Assembly (NCBI GenBank): GCA_017480345.1
Contig: JAFVAU010000006.1
Location: 1-64,000, forward strand
Source: Bacteroidales bacterium
GTDB taxonomy: Bacteria > Bacteroidota > Bacteroidia > Bacteroidales > UBA932
DNA length: 64,000 bases
Direction: 5' to 3'
How positions within the stretch are numbered: the first letter of the stretch is position 1; the number at the start of each line of letters is the position of its first letter. A program made the position numbers and the translations under genes. Below the pieces are notes generated by a model that had not been told where the DNA came from, did not search any database, and worked only from the letters and a program-made list of their open reading frames with translations. Positions 25,721 through 35,510 of the stretch are shown here, in pieces.

Positions 25721-27588
25721 GTTTCATGTACAACCCCTACCCGTTTCACGACCCCAAGCCCGTGAATCGGCCGGAATTAAGCGAAAAAACCGTTGAATCC
25801 ATCGTTGGCGGCGGCAGCCAGAAGGTTGCCAAGGCCTTTATGACCGCCATCGCCCCCAAGGTGAAACAGGAGGGCGCCATTGTGGCCTTCGACGGTTACA
25901 CGAGCACCAAATGGGATTTATTGGTGAGTCTCCTGGCCCGGGAGTGCGATGTCTTCGGCTTCCAAGTGGAGTTTGTGGACAGCGCCGCCCGCACCTTCAA
26001 GAGCGGAGATCAAATCGATGCCATCATCGACCCGCTGCTCATCTGGGACAAGAAAATAGACCCCACGCTGCTGTATGGAAAGGTCTATCATGGCGGTTAT
26101 ATCGGCCTGATGGACCCGAAGAAGGTGGAAGCCTTCAAGAAGGAGCTTCCCGCCCTCAAGGCCCCGGGAACGCTGGTGCTTGTGTACGGTTACGGTTCCC
26201 TTATCCGGGAGCTGCGCAGCCTGTACGACGTCAAGTGCTGGTTTGACATCACGCCCATGAACAGCATGCTGCGCATCCGCGCCGGCGAATACGCCAACCT
26301 GGGCAAAAAGCACACGGGTATCATCAACCGCACCATCCGCCGCTGCTATTACTGCGACTTTGAGAACGCCGTCCAGCTGCGCAAGGAACTCTTTGGGGAG
26401 AACGCCCTGGACTGGTATTTCCTGGACAATGACCGGGCCAACCTGCAGATGATGCCCTTCAGCAGTTTTGCCGATATCTGCGCCCAGTTGGTGAAATATC
26501 CCTTCCGCGCCAAACCCTGCTATCTGGAAGGGGTCTGGGGCGGCAGCTACATGAAGGAAAAGCGCCACCTCCCTGAGAAGATGCGCAACGCCGCCTGGGT
26601 GTTCGACTTCATCCCCATGGAAGTGAGCGTGCTGGTAAAGGCCGGAGAGGAACTCCTGGACATCAACTACTGCTCCTTCGTCCACAAGGAGGGCGTGGCC
26701 CTCATGAGCGAGAAGTGCGTGAAGAAGTACAAGGGCTACTTCCCCATCCGTTTCAACTGGGACGACAGCTACCACTCTACCGGCAACATGAGCATCCAGT
26801 GCCATTCCGGAGGAGAATTCAACGTGAAGAACTATAACGAGTTCGGCCGGCAGGACGAGAGTTATTACGTGGTGGTCACCGGCCAGGACGCCAAGACTTT
26901 CATCGGATTCCGGGACGATGCCGACATCCCCGCCTTCTTCAAGGAGATTGAGGCGGCCGATACGGAGCACAAGCCCTGTGACTACATGAAATATGTGAGC
27001 TACGAGGAATCCAGGCCCGGCCTGCAGGTGATGCTGCCTGCCGGAACCATCCATTCCAGCGGCCGCAACCAGGTTATCCTGGAAATTGGCTCGCTCACCA
27101 TCGGCTCGTATACCTATAAAATGTACGACTACCTGCGCCTGGACTTTGACGGGAAGCAGCGTCCCATCCATACCCACCTGGGAGAACTCAACGTGAACCA
27201 GGAGCGCCGCACTTCCGTGATCCACGACCCCCAGAGCAAGGATTACATTGTCCAGAAACCCCGCTTGGACGACTCAGGTGATGGATGGAAGGAATTCATC
27301 CTGGGCGAGAATCCGCAGATGTACATCTCCCTGCGCCGCCTGGAATTCGAGAAGCAGTGCCAGCAGGACACAAAGGGAGAGAAATTCCATGTGCTCACGC
27401 TGGTGGACGGAGACCGTATCCGCATCCGCAGCGCGCAGTATCCGGAGCGTTTCTTCGACCTGGACTTCATGGAAATTGCCTGCGTTCCGGCCTCCATGGG
27501 CAAATATGTCATTGAAAACCTGGGTAAAGAGCCCATCAGCGTACACAAGACCTGTCTGAGAGACGGATATGAAAACGATCCTGCTTGA
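25717..27588 (+). CDS. Mannose-6-phosphate isomerase-like cupin protein with an extra N-terminal domain
   Basis: A 623-residue protein. The C-terminal half (about 330-620) has class I phosphomannose-isomerase features: QCHSGGEF (about 367-374) in place of QxHP, a following acidic ESYYVV strand and a late histidine in AGTIHSSGRNQ. The first 300 residues (GAIVAFDGYTSTKWDLLVS...) resemble nucleoside or sugar kinase-like domains but lack a clear P-loop. The whole could isomerise a phosphorylated sugar made by the ROK kinase encoded next. Start and stop overlap both neighbours. The substrate is unknown. Confidence 0.7.
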   Translation: MSFMYNPYPFHDPKPVNRPELSEKTVESIVGGGSQKVAKAFMTAIAPKVKQEGAIVAFDGYTSTKWDLLVSLLARECDVFGFQVEFVDSAARTFKSGDQIDAIIDPLLIWDKKIDPTLLYGKVYHGGYIGLMDPKKVEAFKKELPALKAPGTLVLVYGYGSLIRELRSLYDVKCWFDITPMNSMLRIRAGEYANLGKKHTGIINRTIRRCYYCDFENAVQLRKELFGENALDWYFLDNDRANLQMMPFSSFADICAQLVKYPFRAKPCYLEGVWGGSYMKEKRHLPEKMRNAAWVFDFIPMEVSVLVKAGEELLDINYCSFVHKEGVALMSEKCVKKYKGYFPIRFNWDDSYHSTGNMSIQCHSGGEFNVKNYNEFGRQDESYYVVVTGQDAKTFIGFRDDADIPAFFKEIEAADTEHKPCDYMKYVSYEESRPGLQVMLPAGTIHSSGRNQVILEIGSLTIGSYTYKMYDYLRLDFDGKQRPIHTHLGELNVNQERRTSVIHDPQSKDYIVQKPRLDDSGDGWKEFILGENPQMYISLRRLEFEKQCQQDTKGEKFHVLTLVDGDRIRIRSAQYPERFFDLDFMEIACVPASMGKYVIENLGKEPISVHKTCLRDGYENDPA

Positions 27589-28366
27589 CATAGGCGGAAC
27601 CTTTATCAAGTGTTCCGACTCCCGTCAGTTCCCGATTTCCAGCGAAGGAAGCCGGGAAGGGATTGTAACTGCCATCCGGAGGGCCATCGGCCCCATGGAC
27701 GGGCTGGAAGGCATTGGCGTGGCCATTCCCGGACCTTTTGATTTCCACCGCGGAATCTTCCTGATGGAGCACAAATTCGCCGCCGTTTACGGAGAATCAT
27801 TCCGTGAACTGGTCCGGATTCCGGACAGCATCTCCATCCGCTTCATGCATGATGTAAACGCCGCCCTGCAGGGGAATATCCACCTGCTGGATTTGTATGG
27901 GCAGAATGTCGCCCTGGTTACCTTGGGAACAGGGCTGGGCTTCAGTTATGCCCTCCAGGGCCATATTTTCACCAACGAAAAGGGGTCTCCGGCGCGGGGA
28001 ATCTGGAACCTCCCCTATGGAGGCGGCATCCTGGAAGACTTCGTGAGCGGCCGCGGAATCCGTGTCCGTTATTCCCGCAAGACGGGAGATGCCACCCAGA
28101 GTGCACTGTCCATTGCCAAGAAGGCTTTTGCAGGAGAGAAGGCGGCCTTGGAGATTTACGCCCAGACGGGAGAGATTCTGGGAGAGGCCCTGGCCCCCAT
28201 CCTCCAGGAACTGAAAATTGACGCCCTCCTGATGGGAGGACAGATTTCCCGTTCCCTGGAACTGATGAAAACGACTCTGCAAAATGCCCTGCCCGGCATG
28301 CCCATCATCAAGGCTCCGGAACAGGCAGTTTTTACAGGACTGGGAACTTTGTTTGAAAACAATTAA
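27569..28366 (+). CDS. ROK-family sugar kinase or regulator-like protein without the zinc motif
   Basis: A 265-residue ROK protein. The N-terminal phosphate loop DIGGTFIKC (about 7-15), VAIPGPFDF, the catalytic HDVNAA (N/D pair, about 89-94) and VTLGTGLGFS are present. The usual cysteine-rich zinc motif (CxCGxxGCxE) is absent: that region reads GIWNLPYGGGILEDF. There is no DNA-binding domain, so kinase activity is more likely than repression. It would phosphorylate the sugar produced by the isomerase encoded just upstream. The gene overlaps its predecessor by 20 bp; SusC follows after 15 bp. Confidence 0.82.
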   Translation: MKTILLDIGGTFIKCSDSRQFPISSEGSREGIVTAIRRAIGPMDGLEGIGVAIPGPFDFHRGIFLMEHKFAAVYGESFRELVRIPDSISIRFMHDVNAALQGNIHLLDLYGQNVALVTLGTGLGFSYALQGHIFTNEKGSPARGIWNLPYGGGILEDFVSGRGIRVRYSRKTGDATQSALSIAKKAFAGEKAALEIYAQTGEILGEALAPILQELKIDALLMGGQISRSLELMKTTLQNALPGMPIIKAPEQAVFTGLGTLFENN

Positions 28367-28381
28367 TAAGATATTTATTAT

Positions 28382-31300
28382 ATGACAGTATTCCAAAGAA
28401 TCCTCCTTGCGGGAATCGTGGGCCTTGCCTCCCTGAGCATGCAGGCCCAGAACCGCAGCGTGAAAGGACGCGTCTTGGACGAGACGGACACCCCTGTTGC
28501 GGGCGCCTTTGTCACCGTCAAGGGAGAAACCCGCGGCGTCATGACCGACGAAGGCGGCCGGTTCGACATCTCCGTCAAGCCCTCCGACTTCCTGATTGTC
28601 AGCTTCCTGGGCTACGAGGACGAAGAAGTCTCCGTGGGTCAGAAAACGGACATCCTGGTGAAGCTGGTGCCCCAGACCAACACCCTGGACGAGGTTGTGA
28701 TGGTGGCATACGGCGCCCAGAAGAAAGCCTCCGTGATTGGCTCCATCACCACGGTGGACGCCCAGCAGCTGCAGGCTCCCATCGGCACCCTGTCCACCGG
28801 ACTGGCCGGCAAACTGGCCGGCGTGGTGGCCGTCCAGCATAGCGGCGAACCCGGTTCCAGCGCAGAATTCTGGATCCGCGGCGTGAACACCTTCGGCGCC
28901 AACGCCTATCCGCTCATCCTGGTGGATGGTGTGGAACGCTCCATGGACCTGGTGGACGTGGAAGACATCGCCTCCTTCTCCATCCTGAAGGATGCCACGG
29001 CCACGGCCCTTTACGGTGTGCGCGGCGCCAACGGTATCGTACTCATCACCACCAAGCGGGGCAGCGAGTCCAAACCCAAGGTAAACGTCAAGATCGAGAC
29101 GGGCATCACTTCCCCCACCCAACTTCCCCAAATGGCATCGGCCGAACAGTTCATCAACTACCTCAACACCATGCAGCCGGGGACCATCGACGAGTACAGC
29201 CGTTCCATGTACCTGGCCGGGGCCGATGTCCGTAACCAGCCGGTCTATCCGGACGGAGACCCCATCGCCATCCGTTACAGCGACCTGTACCCCAACATTG
29301 ACTGGATCCATGAGATTTTCAAGAACCAGGCGATGACCACCAAGGCCAATGTCAACGTGACCGGCGGCACCAAGAACGTACGGTACTACGCAGGCGGCTC
29401 CTACTACTTCGAAGACGGTATCTTCAACGTGGACAAGAACGACCGCTACAATTCCCAGATGAACTACCGCCGGTTCAACTTCCGCACCAACGTGGACATC
29501 AACATCACCAAGAGCACCACGCTGGGCATGGACTTGAGCACCCAGTTCACCAAGAAGAACCAACCCGGTACGGGGCTTTCCAACATCTACAACTATGTGA
29601 TGCAGATCACCCCCATCGGCTTCCCCAAGGTGTTCAGCGACGGAACCCTCTCCAACCCGGAAACCGGTTCCAACCCCTACAACATGATCAACAACATGGG
29701 TTACGCCACCATCAATACGCAGAATGCGCAGACCACGGTGTCCCTGACCCAGGACTTTTCCGATATCATCACCGAAGGCCTCACCGCCAAGGTGCAGGTT
29801 TCCTGGGACGCCCGCACGGCATCCTCCGTCACCAACGGCATCCTGCCCCGCGTGTACTACCTGCACACGGATCCGGACACCCAGAAGTATAACTACGTGG
29901 CCCAGAACAACACCGCCGGATACATCAACGTATCCAGCAGCGCCCAGAGCGGCTACACCGTCCTCAACGTGGAGGCATCGGCCAATTATGAGCGCACCTT
30001 CGCCAGCGCCCACCGCGTGAGCGGCATGTTCCTGTACTATCTGAGAGACCGTTCCAACACGCACCCCGGCTACGACTATTGGGAAACCTTCCCGCGCAAG
30101 AGCCTGGGTATTGCCGGCCGTGCCACCTACAGCTTCAAGGACCGCTATTTCGCCGAGTTCAACTTCGGTTACAACGGTTCCGAGAACTTCTCCCCGGGCC
30201 ACCGCTTCGGCTTCTTCCCCTCCGCCGCCCTGGGTTACATCATCTCCAACGAACCCTTCTGGGAGCCCATCAAGACCTGGGTAAACCTGTTCAAGATCAA
30301 GGCTTCCATCGGCAAGGTGGGTAACGACCAGATTGGCGGCAGCCGCCGTTTCGGCTACAACACCACCATGGATATCACCGGCATCGGCGGATTCAGCTGG
30401 GGCGAGACGCAGCCCTCCTATGTGACGGGCGTGGCCACCGGTGAGATTGGCAACCCGGACATCACCTGGGAAGAAGCCCTCAAACGCAATGTGGGCGTGG
30501 AACTGAGTTTCTTCCGTGACCAGCTCCGCTTCCAATTCGACTACTTCAACGACGTCCGCAGCGGCATCTTCCTCCCGCGTGAGTCCCTCCCGGACGCCGT
30601 GGGCCTGCGGAAGACGCAGTACATCAATATCGGCAAGATGCAGAATGCCGGTTTTGACATGAGCGCCCAGTTTGACCACAACTTCCCGGGCGGTCTCCTG
30701 CTGTCGGCCCGCGGAAACTTCACCTTCAACCGCAACCGCCGCATCTATGACGACAAACCGGAGCAGGTGTATCCCTACCAGAACACCGCCGGCTACGCCA
30801 ACGGACAGCAGCGCGGCCTTATAGCCGAAGGCCTGTTCATGAACCAGGAAGAGATTGACACCTGGCCCAACCAGTACAACTACACCCTCTATCCCGGTGA
30901 CATCAAGTACCGGGACGTGAACGGAGACGGTATCGTGAACGACTTTGACATGGTGCCCATCGGCTACACCACCGTTCCGGAAATCAACTACGGTTTCGGC
31001 CTCAGCCTGAACTGGAAGGGCATCGACGCCAGCGTCTTCTTCAGCGGCATGGCCCATATGACCCGCTTCATCGGCGGGTACAACCTGTACGGCGGCGCCG
31101 CCACCAACGTGCTCATCCAGGGCCAGATTTTTGCCGATGTGGCCGAGCGCAGCTGGACGGTGAACCCCACTCCGGACGCCGAGTATCCCCGCTTCTCCGT
31201 GGAGCCGGCCCGAAACAACATGGTGCGTTCCACCTTCTGGCAGAAAGACATGAGCTTCCTGCGCCTAAAGAATGCCGAGCTGGGTTACACCTTCCCCAAG

Positions 31301-31468
31301 AAATGGACCCAGAAGGCCCATATCTCCACCCTCCGCATCTATTTGCAGGGTGTGAACCTCCTCACCTTCTCCAAGTTCAAGCTCTGGGATCCGGAGCTGG
31401 AGTCCTCTTACGGAAACGTGTATCCGCTCACCCGGAACATCAGTCTTGGTCTTAATCTGAATTTCTAG
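28382..31468 (+). CDS. susC: SusC/RagA-family TonB-linked outer-membrane transporter
   Basis: A 1028-residue TonB-dependent receptor. After the signal peptide (…SMQAQ) comes a carboxypeptidase-regulatory-like beta-sandwich (about 25-100), the plug domain (VNTFGANAYPLILVDGVE, SILKDATATALYGVRGANGV-type signature) and a 22-strand barrel ending in an aromatic residue (…SLGLNLNF). With SusD it forms the pedal-bin complex that imports oligosaccharides across the outer membrane. No anti-sigma-interaction (STN) domain is seen, so control is probably through the GntR regulator. SusD follows after 3 bp. Confidence 0.95.
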   Translation: MTVFQRILLAGIVGLASLSMQAQNRSVKGRVLDETDTPVAGAFVTVKGETRGVMTDEGGRFDISVKPSDFLIVSFLGYEDEEVSVGQKTDILVKLVPQTNTLDEVVMVAYGAQKKASVIGSITTVDAQQLQAPIGTLSTGLAGKLAGVVAVQHSGEPGSSAEFWIRGVNTFGANAYPLILVDGVERSMDLVDVEDIASFSILKDATATALYGVRGANGIVLITTKRGSESKPKVNVKIETGITSPTQLPQMASAEQFINYLNTMQPGTIDEYSRSMYLAGADVRNQPVYPDGDPIAIRYSDLYPNIDWIHEIFKNQAMTTKANVNVTGGTKNVRYYAGGSYYFEDGIFNVDKNDRYNSQMNYRRFNFRTNVDINITKSTTLGMDLSTQFTKKNQPGTGLSNIYNYVMQITPIGFPKVFSDGTLSNPETGSNPYNMINNMGYATINTQNAQTTVSLTQDFSDIITEGLTAKVQVSWDARTASSVTNGILPRVYYLHTDPDTQKYNYVAQNNTAGYINVSSSAQSGYTVLNVEASANYERTFASAHRVSGMFLYYLRDRSNTHPGYDYWETFPRKSLGIAGRATYSFKDRYFAEFNFGYNGSENFSPGHRFGFFPSAALGYIISNEPFWEPIKTWVNLFKIKASIGKVGNDQIGGSRRFGYNTTMDITGIGGFSWGETQPSYVTGVATGEIGNPDITWEEALKRNVGVELSFFRDQLRFQFDYFNDVRSGIFLPRESLPDAVGLRKTQYINIGKMQNAGFDMSAQFDHNFPGGLLLSARGNFTFNRNRRIYDDKPEQVYPYQNTAGYANGQQRGLIAEGLFMNQEEIDTWPNQYNYTLYPGDIKYRDVNGDGIVNDFDMVPIGYTTVPEINYGFGLSLNWKGIDASVFFSGMAHMTRFIGGYNLYGGAATNVLIQGQIFADVAERSWTVNPTPDAEYPRFSVEPARNNMVRSTFWQKDMSFLRLKNAELGYTFPKKWTQKAHISTLRIYLQGVNLLTFSKFKLWDPELESSYGNVYPLTRNISLGLNLNF

Positions 31469-31471
31469 CGT

Positions 31472-33481
31472 ATGAAAAAGATATATGCACTGATGGCCCT
31501 CTGTATCCTTGCCATCTCCTGTGATTCCTTCTTCGACATCAACCTCAAGGACCAGGCTACTTTGGAAGACACCATGAGCCGTTCTTCCACCGTAAAACGC
31601 TATCTGGCCCATCTGTACTCCTATATTCCCCGGGAAGAGAACACCCGTGCCTATGAAGGCGGAACTGTCCTGAGGAGCGACGAGTCGCTGAATGCCAAGT
31701 CGCAGTACGAAACCTACTGGTACACCGTACGCCGCGGGGAGTACGACGCCTCCACCACCAACAGCGAAGCCAACGCCAACATCTGGAAGCGCTACTATGT
31801 GGCCATCAACGAGTGCACCACCTTCCTGGACAATGTAAAGATGGACGTGGAAGACAGCCCCGAGCTGATTACCCAGATGGAGGGCGAAGCCCGCTTCCTC
31901 CGCGCATACTACTATTTCATCCTCCTCCGCCAGTATGGCCCCGTCATCATCTGGGGAGACAAGGCGGCCGACCAGAATGTCATCGCCGAGGAACTGGACC
32001 GCAACACCCTGGAAGAGAATGTGAATTTCATTGTCTCCGAGCTGGACAAGGCCATCTCCATGCTGGCCTATGAAGTGAATGATCCCGGTCTGGGTCTGAG
32101 CCTTTCCTCCAACAAGGGCCGTGTCACCAAGGGCGCCGCCATGGCCCTGAAGGCCCGCGTACTGCTGTATGCCGCCTCCCCGCTCTACAACGGGCAGAAC
32201 GGCACCGGCATGTATGCTTCCCTGCAGAATCACCGCGGAGAAAAGCTGTTCCCCGCCTACGATGCCTCCAAATGGGACAAAGTGGCCCAGGCCGCCAAGG
32301 ATGTGATTGAGCTGAACCGCTATTCTCTCACCAAGGTGGCCGATAAACCCACGGCCATCCAGAATGCGGCCGCCTCCTACCAGACCGTCTGGTTCCAGGG
32401 ATGGGACACCAACCGGGAAATCATCTGGGGATGGTGGTACCGCGCCTGGGGCGACGAATCCTTGGGCAGCGGCTGTGACATCGCCTACGCCGCCCCCGCC
32501 GGTGGCAAGATTGCCCTGGCCGGCTATTCCCTCAACTCTCCTTCCCTCAAGCTGGTAGACGCCTATCCCATGTGGGAGACGGGCCGATACCCCATCCTGG
32601 GCTATGAGAAGACCGCCGGCCTGCTGGACCTGAGCCGTCCCATCGTGGACGAAGCATCCGGTTACAAGGGCAGCGGCTTCACGGACAATTACCAGCAAGT
32701 GGTGGATGTGGACTCCAGTTGGGCCAAGCCCTTCAAGGCCCACAACTCCACCGTGGGACGCGACGCCCGCTACTACGCCAACTTCGTTCCCAACGGCTTC
32801 TGGTGGCCCTCTTCCACCACCAACAGCGGCGGTCCCGTACGCTTCACCTGCTACAACTCCGCCGAAGCTTCCTCCCCTTATTCCGCCACGGAAGCCTGCA
32901 ACCGCGTGGGCTATGTCTGGCGCCGCCTCTACAAGGCGGAGAATCCCCTCAAGGACCTCACCGCCGACTACCAGAGCATGCGCTATGTCTACCCTGCCTT
33001 CCGCCTGGCCGAGGTTTACCTCACCTATGCGGAAGCCTGCAACGAGAAGACCACGCGTGATGCGGACCAGGCCATCTACTATCTGGACCAGGTAAGGGAC
33101 CGCTCCGGCCTGCCCGGCATCCGCACAGCCTATCCGGACATCGACTTTGACAGCGCCGAGGCCACTTCCACCGTGAGCGGCGTTTCCCGCACCGGCCGCG
33201 AATGGCTGCGCTGGGTGATCCTCCAGGAAAAGATGTGCGAGTTCGCCTTCGAAGGCCAGCGCCACTATGACATGCTCCGCTGGATGAAGGCCGAAGAAGA
33301 GTACAACACGGAAAACTGGACCCTGCATGTGACCGCCAAGAACTATGAAGAGTCTTACGAGCGTGTCAGCGACGACTACATTGGCGGACGGGCCAACTTC
33401 CGCACCCGCGACTATCTTTTCCCCTTCGGCAGCGCCCAGCGCTCTGAAATGACCAACTTCACCCAGAACCCCGGCTGGTAG
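31472..33481 (+). CDS. susD: SusD/RagB-family glycan-binding lipoprotein
   Basis: A 669-residue surface lipoprotein (lipobox AISC). The N-terminal ARFLRAYYYFILLRQYG helix and the later YPAFRLAEVYLTYAEACNE segment are the SusD-like helical repeats; the C-terminal part has EFAFEGQRHYDMLRWMKAEE, the usual signature. It caps the SusC barrel and binds the incoming glycan. Its length is at the long end for the family. It is paired with susC and followed 19 bp later by the SusE/F-position lipoprotein. Confidence 0.95.
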   Translation: MKKIYALMALCILAISCDSFFDINLKDQATLEDTMSRSSTVKRYLAHLYSYIPREENTRAYEGGTVLRSDESLNAKSQYETYWYTVRRGEYDASTTNSEANANIWKRYYVAINECTTFLDNVKMDVEDSPELITQMEGEARFLRAYYYFILLRQYGPVIIWGDKAADQNVIAEELDRNTLEENVNFIVSELDKAISMLAYEVNDPGLGLSLSSNKGRVTKGAAMALKARVLLYAASPLYNGQNGTGMYASLQNHRGEKLFPAYDASKWDKVAQAAKDVIELNRYSLTKVADKPTAIQNAAASYQTVWFQGWDTNREIIWGWWYRAWGDESLGSGCDIAYAAPAGGKIALAGYSLNSPSLKLVDAYPMWETGRYPILGYEKTAGLLDLSRPIVDEASGYKGSGFTDNYQQVVDVDSSWAKPFKAHNSTVGRDARYYANFVPNGFWWPSSTTNSGGPVRFTCYNSAEASSPYSATEACNRVGYVWRRLYKAENPLKDLTADYQSMRYVYPAFRLAEVYLTYAEACNEKTTRDADQAIYYLDQVRDRSGLPGIRTAYPDIDFDSAEATSTVSGVSRTGREWLRWVILQEKMCEFAFEGQRHYDMLRWMKAEEEYNTENWTLHVTAKNYEESYERVSDDYIGGRANFRTRDYLFPFGSAQRSEMTNFTQNPGW

Positions 33482-33500
33482 CCTGTAAAAGCGATATCTT

Positions 33501-35510
33501 ATGAAAAAGAAATTATTATACTCCCTCCTGGTCCTGGGCATCGTCCTCAGCTGCGTCCCGGACGACCGGAACAACAACATGGTGGACGACAGCTTCGGCG
33601 TGGCCGCCAAAACGCTGGTACAGGACGTGTCGGTACACGCCGGCAGTTGCACCGTAGGCCTGGTCAAGAACGGAAAGGGGCAGCAGAGCGGCACCCTCCG
33701 CATCGTCACCGACGCAACCAAGGTGCAGGCCGCCCTGGACCGGTTCAACAAAGACAACAACAGTTCCTACAAAGGCATCATGCCCGCTTCCATTTACTGG
33801 GAGAATACCACTTTCTCCTTCCGCCAGGAAGACATTGTGAAGAACCTCAACCTGAGTTGGGATCCCGAACTGGTGGGCTACCTGATGGGCGACGAATCAA
33901 ATTATGTCATCCCCATCCTTTTGGAAGGTGAAGGCGTGCAGGTGAACGAAGGCCGGAGTTTCATGGTCATCCGCCTCACCCGTTCCAGCCTCTCCGTGGT
34001 TCAGGCCAGCCAGGCCCGCACCGTGGCCAGAAAGAACGTGGAACCGGGCCCGGACGGGCAGACCCCGGAACTTCAGGAAATCATCACCCTGGACCTGAAC
34101 CTATCCCAGGCCGTCAAGGGTGTGGGCATGAGTTTCCCCGTCGTGGCCGATCCTTCCCTCATCGAAACGTTCAACGCCACCCAGGACATTGACTATGCCC
34201 CGGCACCGGAAGGCCTGGTCACCGTCCTGGACAAGCAGGTGAGCATTGCCGAAGGCAGCTTGGGCAACACCTACCGCATCCAGATTGACAAGGCCAAACT
34301 GACCGGAAGCGACGGCAAGATGCTGGACTTCCCTCCCTATGTGATGCCCATCCGGGTGAAGAAAGAAGGCGTGAGCGCCACCCGTGACGGAAAGGAATTC
34401 GACCTGCACGGAATGAAATACGGGAATATGGTTACCTATATCACCGTTTCACCGGCCCGGAAGGGCATTTCCGTGGTGGCCCGCGAGTGGGGACTCTATT
34501 CTGAAAGCGCTGCCTGGTACAGCGAGCTGGATGGTTTCACCGCCGGAGCAGACCGCACCGTAGCCATGGACAAGGACTATGTCTATGTAAGCCTTTCCTC
34601 AGCGGTCGGCGGCATCTACGCCCTCAGCCGCACCAGCGGCGTATTTGTCAAGAAACTGGATGTGAGTCCCGCCTTAGGAAGGGGGAACACCTTCCCGGTC
34701 TCCTGCGTACGCACCGTCAAGAATACCGCCGGTAACGATATCCTCACCTTCTGCTCCCTCAAGGGAGACAGCGGACAGCACCTATATGTCTATGCCTATG
34801 TGAACGGAACCGATGCCGCTCCGGTCCAGATTCTGGACTTCGCCAAGGACAACAAGGGCGGTGTGGAAGACTGGCGCCGTTACGGAGACCGCTACACGGT
34901 TACCGGCACCTGGCAGGACGGACAGCTGTGGTTCCAGACCTGGAGCGACGGCGGTACGGCCAAGACCATCGGCTTTACGCTGAAGAACGGTGCCGTCACC
35001 AATCCGGAAGACCCCATTGACTACTACATCGCAGGTCCCAAGGCCGGCATCAAGGATGTGGTGTGGTATCCCGGCTGGAACAACGTCCTCATCACGGAAA
35101 ACGGCAAGGGAACCATCTTCAAGCCCGGAGCGGCCGGTCCCAACGGCTGGATCAAGTGGGACCAGGTGGAAGTAATGGAAGACCTTTCCCTCACCTACGG
35201 ATACAATTTCTTCGAGTTCCACGACCAGAACTTCATCGCCTACGCACAGGTGGAAGGAGAGAATGCCGTGCGGGGACGCCTAGTCATCATGGATGACGAC
35301 AGCGCCGCGCCCGCCGACTTCCCCGCCCAGCTCAAGGCTCGTTCGAACGTCCGGGAATTTCCCATCCAGCATGAGGAAGACTTCGAGGCCAAATCGGCCG
35401 TGACAGCCTCCTCCTCCGTGGCCGACTGCACCGTCTGGGATATCTCCGGAAACACTTACATCGCCGTACTGGTACAAGGCTGCGGACTCAGCGTATTCCA
35501 GCTGCAGTAA
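33501..35510 (+). CDS. SusE/F-position surface lipoprotein (DUF1735-like, beta-propeller-like C-terminus)
   Basis: A 669-residue lipoprotein (lipobox VLSC). The N-terminal 330 residues contain two DUF1735-like beta-sandwich units, the second after a TPELQEIITLDLNLSQ linker. The C-terminal 330 residues (from about AREWGLYSES) form a repeated-strand domain, perhaps a propeller, clearly similar to the C-terminus of the lipoprotein at 44336-46378: DRTVAMDKDYVYVSLSS, VSCVRTVKNTAGNDIL and YAYVNGTDAAP have counterparts there. I suspect the DUF4623/DUF5018 group but cannot confirm it. It probably binds glycan at the cell surface. Its TAA overlaps the next ATG (TAATG). Confidence 0.75.
   Translation: MKKKLLYSLLVLGIVLSCVPDDRNNNMVDDSFGVAAKTLVQDVSVHAGSCTVGLVKNGKGQQSGTLRIVTDATKVQAALDRFNKDNNSSYKGIMPASIYWENTTFSFRQEDIVKNLNLSWDPELVGYLMGDESNYVIPILLEGEGVQVNEGRSFMVIRLTRSSLSVVQASQARTVARKNVEPGPDGQTPELQEIITLDLNLSQAVKGVGMSFPVVADPSLIETFNATQDIDYAPAPEGLVTVLDKQVSIAEGSLGNTYRIQIDKAKLTGSDGKMLDFPPYVMPIRVKKEGVSATRDGKEFDLHGMKYGNMVTYITVSPARKGISVVAREWGLYSESAAWYSELDGFTAGADRTVAMDKDYVYVSLSSAVGGIYALSRTSGVFVKKLDVSPALGRGNTFPVSCVRTVKNTAGNDILTFCSLKGDSGQHLYVYAYVNGTDAAPVQILDFAKDNKGGVEDWRRYGDRYTVTGTWQDGQLWFQTWSDGGTAKTIGFTLKNGAVTNPEDPIDYYIAGPKAGIKDVVWYPGWNNVLITENGKGTIFKPGAAGPNGWIKWDQVEVMEDLSLTYGYNFFEFHDQNFIAYAQVEGENAVRGRLVIMDDDSAAPADFPAQLKARSNVREFPIQHEEDFEAKSAVTASSSVADCTVWDISGNTYIAVLVQGCGLSVFQLQ

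Noticed and set aside
27797-31057. 1086-codon open frame on the minus strand opposite the ROK and susC genes
   Set aside because: It is a mirror of high-GC coding sequence on the other strand: composition is Gly/Val/His/Leu-rich without domains, and the susC frame is unmistakable.
31265-33760. 831-codon minus-strand frame opposite susD
   Set aside because: Same antisense shadow effect; the plus strand encodes a complete SusD.
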